Shown one piece after another: positions 9,791-17,177 of a stretch of 64,000 nt of DNA (position 1 is the stretch's first letter; each line of letters starts with the position of its first letter). This DNA comes from an uncultured Croceicoccus sp. GTDB taxonomy: Bacteria > Pseudomonadota > Alphaproteobacteria > Sphingomonadales > Sphingomonadaceae. The notes under the pieces are model-generated. The model saw nothing but the letters and a program-made list of their open reading frames with translations, searched no databases and was not told where the DNA came from. Both the position numbers and the translations under genes were made by a program. The stretch spans positions 372,001-436,000 of the forward strand of contig NZ_CANMCP010000001.1 in the NCBI RefSeq assembly GCF_947496385.1. The letters are read 5' to 3'.

Positions 9791-11716
9791 ATGCAGACAG
9801 TCGATGCAAATTTCGAAGGCGAAGGCTCAGCCGACGCCGCGCTCATCGGCCTGTTGCAGCTCGCCCGCCTGCTCTTTGAAGCCCCCGTTGCGGCGTTTTG
9901 GATCGAGGAGCGCGGAACGGAGCGTCTGGCGGCCTCTGTCGGAGACGAGCGATCCATCCGCACAGCCTACGAAACGGATTGGCACGCCAGGTTCGAAGAA
10001 CGCCAGCTTTTGGTCCTTCCCGATCTCGAGGTCGGGAATACGGTCGAATCCGAAGGCGAACCACTCCGGTTCATGGCGGGTGTTCGCGAAAAGCTTACGA
10101 GCCGGCCTGCGAGTATCACCCTGATCGTGGCGGATACAAAAGCCCGCCCGGCCAGCATGACCGGTGAGCAGCGGAGCGCATTCCAGGCGATCTGCGCGCA
10201 GGCCGTTACGCAGCTTGCATTGCGTCATTCACAAGCCATCCAGGCCGAGCTGATGGGCCGGCTGTCCTTCTTCGACCGGCTCGCTTCTGCGACGCAGGAG
10301 CTTGAGGATGCGACCGCGATCATGCGCACGGTCGCGCGATTGACGGGCGAATTCCTCGGCGTTTCCATCTGTGCATATGCCGACATGCACAAGGATGAAA
10401 ACGGCTTCACGATCACGGGAGACTGGACGGCTCCGGGATCGGCCAGCATCGTCGGCACTTACCAACTGACCGACTTCGGCGAGCTTGCGGTTTCCAATCT
10501 CACGTCGAATCTGCCGCTTGTCGTGGATGATGTGGCCGCTCAAATTTCATCAGATGCCGCCGCGACGTTTCAAAGCATCGGTATCGCCGCGACGATCTGC
10601 TTGCCGCTCGTAAAAGACGACAGGCTGATTGCCTTGATGGCGGTTCACGACGCGACGCCGCGGGTATGGACGGACGCGGAACTCGGCCTGACGCGCGAAG
10701 TGGTGGAACGATCATGGGCTCACATCGAGCGCGTCCGGAGCGAGCGGATCCTTCGCGAAACGAGCCGCCGGCTCAACGCCATTCTCAGCAACACGCGAGA
10801 GGCGGTGTTCCTCATGGATGAGCAGCAGATTTGCGTCTACGCGAATGCCGCGGCAGAGCAATTGACCGGCTATGCTTTCGAGGACATGCGAGGACGGCCG
10901 TTGCACGACGTCGTCCACCACAAAAAGCCCGACGGATCGCATTATCCGATCGAGGAATGCCCGATTGATCGCGCCTTTCCCGAACGTGCGCAGACCTCAG
11001 GTGAGGAATTGTTCGTCGCGCCGGACGGATCGTTCTACCCCGTCGGATTCACTGCGAGCCCGGTCCTCGACGATGAGGGAAAGCCGATCGGCACGGTCAT
11101 CGAAGCCCGGAACATCGCGGAAGAGAAGCGCTTTCAGGAGCATCAGGTGCTGCTGATCGATGAGCTCAATCACCGCGCGAAGAACCTGTTGGCGATCGTC
11201 CAGGGACTGGTTGCGCAGACGATGACGTCGTCCGATCCCGAAATCCGCAAGGCACTCGAAGGACGGCTGATGGCCCTGGCCGCGGCGCATAGCCTGCTGA
11301 CCAAGAAGAATTGGGAGCCGGCCCCCCTGAGGCAACTCGTGCAGGATGCTATCGCCCCCCACGTAGCGGGCCATGCCATCAGCATGGAAGGACCCGAACT
11401 GATGCTTCCTTCCAGGACGGCGATATCGATGGTTTTGGCCGTGCACGAACTGGCGACGAATGCCGTCAAATATGGCAGCCTTTCCGTGCCGGGTGGCGGC
11501 GTGGATGTGCGCTGGAAAGTGGGCGCCAACGAACTGGATTTCCAATGGCAGGAGTTTGGGGGGCCGCCGGTTGTCGCCCCGGAAAAGCGCGGTTTCGGCA
11601 GCAAGATGCTGGAACGTGGGCTGGCGGCGGAACTCAACGGGAGCGTTAAGATCGAGTTCCTCTCCGAAGGAGTTACTTGCAAAGTGCGCGCAACCATTCC
11701 GCAAATCCCGAATTGA
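9791..11716 (+). CDS. Soluble HWE-family sensor histidine kinase, GAF-GAF-PAS
   Basis: 641 residues without membrane segments. Two GAF-like regions (about 20-150 and 165-310) and a PAS domain (about 325-440; LNAILSNTREAVFLMDEQQ, ANAAAEQLTGY) precede the kinase core. The core has the phosphorylated His in LIDELNHRAKN (near residue 460), the N-box-like VHELATNAVKYGSL, and the W-x-E of FQWQEFGGPPV that gives the HWE family its name, followed by GFGSKMLERGL. HWE kinases are common in alphaproteobacteria, often as light or general-stress sensors. No Cys that would mark a bacteriophytochrome or LOV chromophore site is evident. GGAG precedes the ATG. No response regulator gene is adjacent, so it is an orphan kinase. 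Confidence 0.92.
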   Translation: MQTVDANFEGEGSADAALIGLLQLARLLFEAPVAAFWIEERGTERLAASVGDERSIRTAYETDWHARFEERQLLVLPDLEVGNTVESEGEPLRFMAGVREKLTSRPASITLIVADTKARPASMTGEQRSAFQAICAQAVTQLALRHSQAIQAELMGRLSFFDRLASATQELEDATAIMRTVARLTGEFLGVSICAYADMHKDENGFTITGDWTAPGSASIVGTYQLTDFGELAVSNLTSNLPLVVDDVAAQISSDAAATFQSIGIAATICLPLVKDDRLIALMAVHDATPRVWTDAELGLTREVVERSWAHIERVRSERILRETSRRLNAILSNTREAVFLMDEQQICVYANAAAEQLTGYAFEDMRGRPLHDVVHHKKPDGSHYPIEECPIDRAFPERAQTSGEELFVAPDGSFYPVGFTASPVLDDEGKPIGTVIEARNIAEEKRFQEHQVLLIDELNHRAKNLLAIVQGLVAQTMTSSDPEIRKALEGRLMALAAAHSLLTKKNWEPAPLRQLVQDAIAPHVAGHAISMEGPELMLPSRTAISMVLAVHELATNAVKYGSLSVPGGGVDVRWKVGANELDFQWQEFGGPPVVAPEKRGFGSKMLERGLAAELNGSVKIEFLSEGVTCKVRATIPQIPN

Positions 11717-11884
11717 CGCGGCAAAACCGAGAGCGGTTTGCATACGAATGAAAGCTTCGAGGAGCAGATTTTTCCGTCTCGAACGCACCGTGCACTGTCG
11801 ATTTCCATACGCTCCTGCGCAAAAGTCGGTAGCGTCCGGTGCACAATTTCGAGAGAAGAGGACCAATCCGGTTCGGGGGACGCA

Positions 11885-12712
11885 ATGGAATTGGAAGATC
11901 GGGGCCGCAATACACAGGATTGCAAGATTGCGTTACTTATCGATGCCGAAAATGTGCCGCATGGCAAGATCGCGGAGATGCTGGCCGAACTATCGAAATA
12001 TGGGACGGCAAATATTCGGCATGCCTACGGAGATTGGACGAGCGCGAATCTGAAGAATTGGAAGGAAAAACTGCACGATTTCGCGATCCGACCGGTTCAG
12101 CAGTTCAGCTATTCTACTGGCAAGAATGCGACCGATATCGCGCTGGTGATCGACGCCATGGAACTGCTCTACACGCAGAATCTCGATGCATTTTGCATAG
12201 TCTCCAGCGATGCCGATTTTACGCCGTTGGTCATGCAACTTCGGGCAAACGGGCATGAGGTTTACGGTTTTGGTGAGCGCAAGACACCTTCGCCGTTCGT
12301 TAACGCCTGCACAGCGTTTCTCTACCTCGACACGCTGGACGAACCGCTCGTTCCGGCGGCTCCTTTGACGCCAGCCATAATGCCCAAAACGGCGGTCAAG
12401 CCAGAGGGCAACGGAACGGCCTCGTCAGACACGAAGTCAGCGGGCAGGGCGCTGTCGCAGGACACCAAGCTTGTCACCATATTGCGAGGTGCCGTCGAAG
12501 CCGCCGCCCGCGAGGATGGCTGGTCGTACATGTCCGCAGCGGGAGCAGCCGTAAAAAGACAGGCCCCGATCGATCCCCGCAATTACGGCGTTCGAAATTT
12601 CACCGCGCTGTTCGAGGCGACGGGCCTGTTTCACATCCATCGAACCGAAAACGGACAGTGCTTTGTCGCGGACAAGCGCAATAAGGATCGGTCATCGCAA
12701 CCGAGTGACTAG
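11885..12712 (+). CDS. NYN domain protein (LabA/DUF88 type) with C-terminal OST-HTH (LOTUS) domain
   Basis: 275 residues. The N-terminal half is a NYN/PIN-like nuclease fold: KIALLIDAENVPHGKI with a conserved acidic residue, YGDWTSANLKNW, the ATDIALVIDAMELLY strand-helix, and IVSSDADFTPLV with the second acidic cluster. After a low-complexity linker (about 160-190) the C-terminal part (LVTILRGAVEAAAREDGW, NYGVRNFTALFEATGLF) is an OST-HTH/LOTUS domain, a predicted RNA-binding module. Together these suggest an RNA-acting nuclease or RNA-binding regulator. Its target is unknown. GGGGGA lies about 8 bases before the ATG at 11885; a longer open frame from 11738 has no matching ribosome binding site. 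It stands alone, between a kinase and the MarR cluster. Confidence 0.88.
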   Translation: MELEDRGRNTQDCKIALLIDAENVPHGKIAEMLAELSKYGTANIRHAYGDWTSANLKNWKEKLHDFAIRPVQQFSYSTGKNATDIALVIDAMELLYTQNLDAFCIVSSDADFTPLVMQLRANGHEVYGFGERKTPSPFVNACTAFLYLDTLDEPLVPAAPLTPAIMPKTAVKPEGNGTASSDTKSAGRALSQDTKLVTILRGAVEAAAREDGWSYMSAAGAAVKRQAPIDPRNYGVRNFTALFEATGLFHIHRTENGQCFVADKRNKDRSSQPSD

Positions 12713-13018
12713 ACCCTCGGCATCATGCGTGTACCCGTGAAGCAAATTGCCGATGTCCTTCCGCCCGCGCCGCAACCGGGCACTCTCGTTTATGTTTGCG
12801 AACGGCGGCTCGGTCCCGATGGTGGTCGGTCAGGGCTCGATGAACGAATTACGGCTTTGAAGGGGCGGAAATTGCGTGCTGTGCGACCGCGAAATCGGTG
12901 TCTGGTGACGCTCGCGGTGGCTCTTTCCAGGGTCGGCTTTTCCTGGCTTCTGTCTCTCAATACTGCCGATCCCATCACAAGCATTCGTAGCGGCCACTCG
13001 TAGGGATATGCAGCTTGC
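12713..13018. other. Interval with no recognised gene
   Basis: About 300 bases between the NYN gene and the convergent membrane protein gene. A plus-strand open frame of 92 codons (12725-13003) has no homology I recognise and no good ribosome binding site, so I do not call it. No terminator with a U-tract was seen. Confidence 0.4.
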
Positions 13019-13474
13019 TCAAATGCTGGCGTCGTCCACCGCCGGCCGTTTGCGGGTCAGGCGCAGTCCGTCGCGCATGTTGAGGCTGAGCAGGGCGATG
13101 TTCACCGCGCCCGCGATCAACTCAATCGTTTGCACGATGTAAAACCAGCCATCGAAAGACGCCGCCTGAGCCTTGAACGACAGATATAGAGCGGACGGTA
13201 TCAGAACCAGAAGGCCATTGCCTGCAATGATGGGCATGCGCTTGCGCTTCACGCTGACCAACGGGTTTCGCCATCCCTTGCCCAATTGAAGACCGGAGCC
13301 GCCTGCCGCCATCAGCGATGGGATCAGGATCAGAAAGCCCCACGGAATCATGGTCTTGACCGTGACGAGCAGCGCACCACTGCCAAACAGTTCTGCTGAC
13401 ACCGTGGAGAACCAGAAGAAAACAATTGTGAGCAGAGCAAGCGCGCCTGCGATCGGGTGGATCATTCTCGCCAT
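13019..13474 (-). CDS. Small integral membrane protein, divergent from marR-type gene
   Basis: 151 residues with four predicted membrane helices: HPIAGALALLTIVFFWFSTV, the TMIPWGFLILIPSLMA stretch, IIAGNGLLVLIPSALYLSF and IVQTIELIAGAVNIALLSLN. It has no enzyme motif I can name. It shares an 80-base promoter region with the MarR-type gene, and that region has two palindromes. Being a target of the MarR-type repressor is therefore the simplest reading. Membrane proteins in such pairs are sometimes involved in export or stress protection, but nothing here proves that. Confidence 0.8.
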   Translation of the reverse strand: MARMIHPIAGALALLTIVFFWFSTVSAELFGSGALLVTVKTMIPWGFLILIPSLMAAGGSGLQLGKGWRNPLVSVKRKRMPIIAGNGLLVLIPSALYLSFKAQAASFDGWFYIVQTIELIAGAVNIALLSLNMRDGLRLTRKRPAVDDASI

Positions 13475-13500
13475 GGGAACCTTCCGCGTTGATCTAAAAT

Positions 13501-13534
13501 ATAGCTAGCTATGTAATCTTGTATAGCTTGCTAT
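13501..13534. promoter_or_regulatory. Two putative MarR operators in the divergent promoter region
   Basis: ATAGCTAGCTAT (13501-13512) is a perfect 12-base palindrome. ATAGCTTGCTAT (13523-13534) has identical five-base arms ATAGC/GCTAT around TT. Their centres are 22 bases apart, about two DNA turns, so two dimers would bind on the same face. A further half-site GCTAT occurs at 13541-13545. They lie between the divergent membrane protein and MarR-type genes, where such a regulator normally represses itself and its neighbour. Confidence 0.7.
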
Positions 13535-13554
13535 GCAAGTGCTATCCGCGCGTT

Positions 13555-14007
13555 ATGAAATTTTCCAAAGACCTGTCAGCCGGCTACCTCGTGAATCACA
13601 CGGCGCGGCTGTTCGAGAGAGGGCTGGCTGCGCGCATCCGGCCGCTCGGGCTTACCCCCGGCACATTCCCGGCGCTGCTGGAACTGTGGGAAGGAGACGG
13701 GCTGACGCAAAAGGAGCTGGTCGAACGTCTGGACATTGAACAGGCCACCATGGCCAACACATTGGCGCGCATGGAACGCGATGGGCTTGTCCGGCGCCAA
13801 AAGGACGCGGCCGATGGCCGGGTGCAGCGGATCTGGCTGACCGACCGTGCAAGAGGGCTGCACGATGCGGCAATCGAGGCGGCCAGCTCCGTGAATGCCG
13901 AAACCATGGCCGGTTTGTCAGCGCAGGAGCAGCGGCAGCTTGTCGTATTGATGCAAAAGATCGTTTATCGAGACAGGAAATCTGCGATGCTAACCTCATC
14001 CGAATGA
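13555..14007 (+). CDS. MarR-family transcriptional regulator
   Basis: 150 residues starting MKFSKDLSAGYLVNHTARLF. The winged helix-turn-helix is clear: LTPGTFPALLELWEGDGLTQ, KELVERLDIEQATMANTLAR for the recognition part, and DGLVRRQKDAADGRVQRIWL for the wing. The N- and C-terminal helices would form the dimer interface. MarR proteins usually repress divergently placed efflux or detoxification genes and are released by phenolic ligands or oxidation. No conserved Cys pair is present, which argues against a simple thiol switch. The ATG at 13555 is preferred to the in-frame 13519 start because the latter lies inside the operator region. Confidence 0.9.
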   Translation: MKFSKDLSAGYLVNHTARLFERGLAARIRPLGLTPGTFPALLELWEGDGLTQKELVERLDIEQATMANTLARMERDGLVRRQKDAADGRVQRIWLTDRARGLHDAAIEAASSVNAETMAGLSAQEQRQLVVLMQKIVYRDRKSAMLTSSE

Positions 14008-14186
14008 CCGCCAGAAACGAGGTCGTTCGCAGCCCTACCAGCCCAGGATATCACGAAGCCGCCGTGTGAGCTTTCGGGCCGCGTATCGCGAACCCGGCAC
14101 GGGCGCACTCGGCGAAACGGAAGGCGGTTTGCATCCGGCTGGCAGGGCCCGCCGATCGCCATCGCCCGGCAATCCTTCGCCCGTCG

Positions 14187-15740
14187 TCACGCCGTGTGTG
14201 GATGGCGGTTGCGCCCATCACCGGGCACCGCGCTTTTGACGCGCAGCATGGTAAGCGCCGCAACGCCCAACGCACCTGCTGCAAAGAGCATGGTCCAGAT
14301 CGGTTCACCGGGGAACAGCGTGTTCATGATCGTGCCCATGACCGTCGCCACCAGCAATTGCGGGACGACGATGAAAATATTGAACAATCCCATGTAGATG
14401 CCGAGCTTCGCCTGCGGAAGGTTGGATGCAAGAATGGCGTAGGGCATGGCAAGAATGCTGGCCCAGGCAATGCCGATGCCGATCTCCGCCAGGAGAAGCA
14501 CGCTCGCATCGCGAATCAGAAAAAACGCGAGGAACCCCGCGGAGCCGAGCAGCAGGCAGATCATATGCGTCGTCACCTGTCCGAACCGGCGGCTCATCCA
14601 CGGGAGCAGGGTCAAGGCGGCGACGGCGGCCACGCCATTATAGAGCGTGAAGAGCACGTTTACCCAGTTTGCCCCCTCGTTATAGGCGGCGCTGGCCGGA
14701 TCGGTGCTGCCGAAGACATATTGCGTGACGACGGGCGTGGTGTTGATCCACATGATGAAAAGCGCGGACCAGCTGAAGAATTGCGCGAGGGCCAGGCGCT
14801 TCATGACATCCGGCATTCCCGCAAAATCGCCCACGATGCTGGACAGCATGTTGGCCGTGCGTCCCCGCCGGCTGAGCGCGATCGCGATCGCGCTCAGAAT
14901 GCCATACGCGGCGAGGAGCGCGCCCAGCAGCAGCGTCTCCTTGCCCAGATCGAGGGCGCTCACCACGAACAATACGATCACGCCCGCCACGATCCAGAGA
15001 GCCGCGCCCGCATAGGATTTCCGGGCGAGCGCGCCGACTTGCTCGCCCGTGTCGATCCCGGTGGGGGTGCCCGCGAAACCGGCCTGCTCCTCGGGACTGT
15101 ATTCCCGGGTGGTGAGGGTGGTCCACAGCACGGCGAGGACCAGCGCCGCCGCACCGAACCAGAAGCTCAGCCGCACCGTATCGGGAAGCAGCCCCGGCGC
15201 GGCGACGTTCGAAATGCCGAACTGTTCGAGCAGCCAGGGAAAGATCGAGCCGACCACCGCGCCCGCGCCGATAAAGGCAGTCTGCACCGAATAGCCCGCG
15301 CTGTGCTGATCCGTGCGCAGCATGTCGCCGACAAAAGCGCGAAACGGCTCCATCGAGATGTTGAGCGACGCGTCGAGCACCCACAGCATGCCCGCCGCGA
15401 ACAGAAGCGGCGCACCAAAGCCCGGGCTTAGCGGCATGAGCAGCAGGGCGATGGCGGCAAACAACGCCCCGCTCAGGAAATAGGGGCGACGACGACCGAG
15501 CCGGTTCCACGTCCGGTCCGACAGGTGGCCGATGATCGGTTGCACGATCAGCCCGGTGAGCGGCGCCGCGATCCAGAGCGCGGGCAGCGCATCCATGCTC
15601 GCGCCCAAGGTCTGGAAAACGCGGCTCATATTCGCGTTCTGCAGCGCAAAGCCGATCTGAATCCCGAAAAAGCCGAAGCTGATATTGAACAGGCCCCAGA
15701 AACTCTGACGCGGTTTTTCGGTGCGGGTGGCGCTCGTCAT
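14187..15740 (-). CDS. MFS sugar transporter, maltose/sucrose:H+ symporter type
   Basis: 517 residues with about twelve membrane helices. N-terminal MFS/GPH motifs are visible: [38 protein letters not shown] with the Asp-Arg pair of the cytoplasmic loop, and the later [16 protein letters not shown]. This is the pattern of the SLC45/MalY-like sugar symporters found in alphaproteobacterial maltose loci. It should carry maltose or maltodextrin breakdown products across the inner membrane. I chose ATG 15740 ([10 protein letters not shown]) because AGGA lies about 8 bases upstream; the longer frame to 15824 adds an Arg-rich leader. It lies downstream of the LacI gene on the same strand with a 105-base gap that contains its own putative operator. 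Confidence 0.88.
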   Translation of the reverse strand: MTSATRTEKPRQSFWGLFNISFGFFGIQIGFALQNANMSRVFQTLGASMDALPALWIAAPLTGLIVQPIIGHLSDRTWNRLGRRRPYFLSGALFAAIALLLMPLSPGFGAPLLFAAGMLWVLDASLNISMEPFRAFVGDMLRTDQHSAGYSVQTAFIGAGAVVGSIFPWLLEQFGISNVAAPGLLPDTVRLSFWFGAAALVLAVLWTTLTTREYSPEEQAGFAGTPTGIDTGEQVGALARKSYAGAALWIVAGVIVLFVVSALDLGKETLLLGALLAAYGILSAIAIALSRRGRTANMLSSIVGDFAGMPDVMKRLALAQFFSWSALFIMWINTTPVVTQYVFGSTDPASAAYNEGANWVNVLFTLYNGVAAVAALTLLPWMSRRFGQVTTHMICLLLGSAGFLAFFLIRDASVLLLAEIGIGIAWASILAMPYAILASNLPQAKLGIYMGLFNIFIVVPQLLVATVMGTIMNTLFPGEPIWTMLFAAGALGVAALTMLRVKSAVPGDGRNRHPHTA

Positions 15741-15828
15741 CGGCAATATCCTCATCCGTGTCCGGCAGGTCTTCATGCCCACGCGCAACGCCCCATCGCT
15801 CGCACGAAGCGGCAATGGCAACAAGGCT

Positions 15829-15840
15829 GCATACGAATGT
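15829..15840. promoter_or_regulatory. Putative LacI-type operator upstream of the sugar transporter gene
   Basis: GCATACGAATGT is a near-palindrome lying between the lacI-type gene and the transporter gene. It matches 11 of 12 bases with the reverse complement of the palindrome at 17028-17039 on the other side of the regulator gene. Two copies flanking one LacI-type gene, each in front of a sugar-uptake gene, fit a local regulon. Confidence 0.5.
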
Positions 15841-15845
15841 GAGGG

Positions 15846-16889
15846 TCAGGCCGCGCCGTGCCCGCTCGACCCCCGGACGACCAGCCGGGCGGGCAGCTTG
15901 CGCGGGGGCAGGTCGCGCCCCTCGATCTGCGCGAGCAGGGCTTCGACGAGGGCGCGGCCGGCCCCCGAAATATCCTGCATCATGGTGGTGAGGGGCGGCG
16001 TGGTGAGAGAGGCGGCGGGAATATCGTCGAAGCCGACCACCGCGACCGCGTCCGGCACCGCGATGTTCGCCTCGGCCAGTGCGCGCATCGCGCCGATCGC
16101 GATCAGGTCGCTGGCCGCGAAGATCGCGTCGAAGGGACGCCCGCTCGCGATGAGGGCACGCGTGGCGGCATGGCCCGCCTCCTCGGTGGTGATCGCATCG
16201 AATTGCAGCGACGGTTCGCACGCGATGTCCCGTGCGCGCAGGGCATTGCAAAATCCGCGATAGCGCCCTTCGAATTCGGGATAATGTTCGTCCGCATGAC
16301 CGAGAAAGGCGATGCGGCGCCGGCCATTCGCCATCAGATGTTCGGCTGCCAGTTGCCCCGCGGCCTGATTGTCGGTCCCCACGGTCAATCCGCTCGCATC
16401 GCTCGACACCGAACCCCAGCGCGCGAAATGCGTGCCCTGCCGCTCGAGCTGATCGAGCCGTTCGCGATAGAGCGTGTAATCGCCGTAGCCCAGCAGGATC
16501 AGCCCGTCGGCACGGTGGCTGTCCTGATACCGCACGTGCCAGTCATCCTCCATCCTCTGAAACGAGATGAGGAGGTCCAGCCCGCGATCGGCACAGGCAC
16601 GGGTAATGGACCCCAGCATCGCGAGAAAGAACGGATTGATCATGCTTTCATCGGGGGTGGGATCCTCGAAAAAGAGCAGCGCGATGGTGTTGGAGCGTTG
16701 CGAACGCAGCGAACTCGCATTCTTGTCGACGGTATAGTTGAGCTCTGCGGCGATCGCCTCGATCCGGGCGCGGGTCTGCGCGCTCACCGATTTGTCTCCG
16801 CGCAGCGCCCGGCTGACGGTGGGCTGCGATACGCCCGCGCGATAGGCGATGTCGAAACTCGTCGGCCTGCCGCTCGGCGCGCGTCCCAA
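15846..16889 (-). CDS. LacI-family transcriptional regulator of the maltodextrin locus
   Basis: 347 residues. The N-terminal helix-turn-helix is classical (TSFDIAYRAGVSQPTVSRAL) with hinge RARIEAIAAELNYTVDKNAS. The rest is a periplasmic-binding-protein fold with typical LacI landmarks: RRRIAFLGHADEHYPEF, FDAIFAASDLIAIGAMRAL and VVGFDDIPAAS. It should bind a sugar of the maltodextrin pathway and release its operator. The start is a TTG at 16889 with GGGGGAG about 8 bases before it; no ATG gives a sensible N terminus, and the open frame continues upstream without coding character. It is divergent from the TonB receptor gene. Confidence 0.9.
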   Translation of the reverse strand: MGRAPSGRPTSFDIAYRAGVSQPTVSRALRGDKSVSAQTRARIEAIAAELNYTVDKNASSLRSQRSNTIALLFFEDPTPDESMINPFFLAMLGSITRACADRGLDLLISFQRMEDDWHVRYQDSHRADGLILLGYGDYTLYRERLDQLERQGTHFARWGSVSSDASGLTVGTDNQAAGQLAAEHLMANGRRRIAFLGHADEHYPEFEGRYRGFCNALRARDIACEPSLQFDAITTEEAGHAATRALIASGRPFDAIFAASDLIAIGAMRALAEANIAVPDAVAVVGFDDIPAASLTTPPLTTMMQDISGAGRALVEALLAQIEGRDLPPRKLPARLVVRGSSGHGAA

Positions 16890-17027
16890 AACCGTTCTCC
16901 CCCGCGCTGCGAAAGCGCCTTGTTCCCAATGGCAAAACGCTACTCCGTCCGTGCGGGCTTGGCAATGTGGCGGCGGGCGATCCGGCCGCCCCGGTTCGCC
17001 TGCCCGCAAACCGCCGATCGAGGAGGC

Positions 17028-17039
17028 ACATACGTATGC
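17028..17039. promoter_or_regulatory. Putative LacI-type operator in the lacI/TonB receptor divergent region
   Basis: ACATACGTATGC contains the perfect palindrome CATACGTATG (17029-17038). It lies about 140 bases from each divergent start and recurs, with one change, at 15829-15840. The remaining 288-base region (16890-17177) has no other gene; -35/-10 hexamers were not clear. Confidence 0.55.
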
Positions 17040-17177
17040 TGTCTTCCGCATGGGGCAGGACGAGGCGTATCGGTGATGGCCATGGCGGTGAACCGGAAGA
17101 CCGGACCCATCCGCCGGATTGAGGCAACACGACAATTGGACGGCCCAACGCGGCCAGTTCCGGAGAGGGCATAACCG

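Noticed and set aside
11740-11751. GCATACGAATGA, resembling the proposed LacI operator
   Set aside because: It is upstream of the NYN gene, far from the sugar locus, and lacks the full symmetric half; probably coincidence.
12725-13003. 92-codon plus-strand frame
   Set aside because: No homology, weak start context and no typical composition; I regard it as chance.
14196-15431. Long plus-strand frame (about 410 codons) opposite the MFS transporter
   Set aside because: Shadow of the transporter gene; composition rich in Arg, Glu, His and Gly with no motif and no ribosome binding site.
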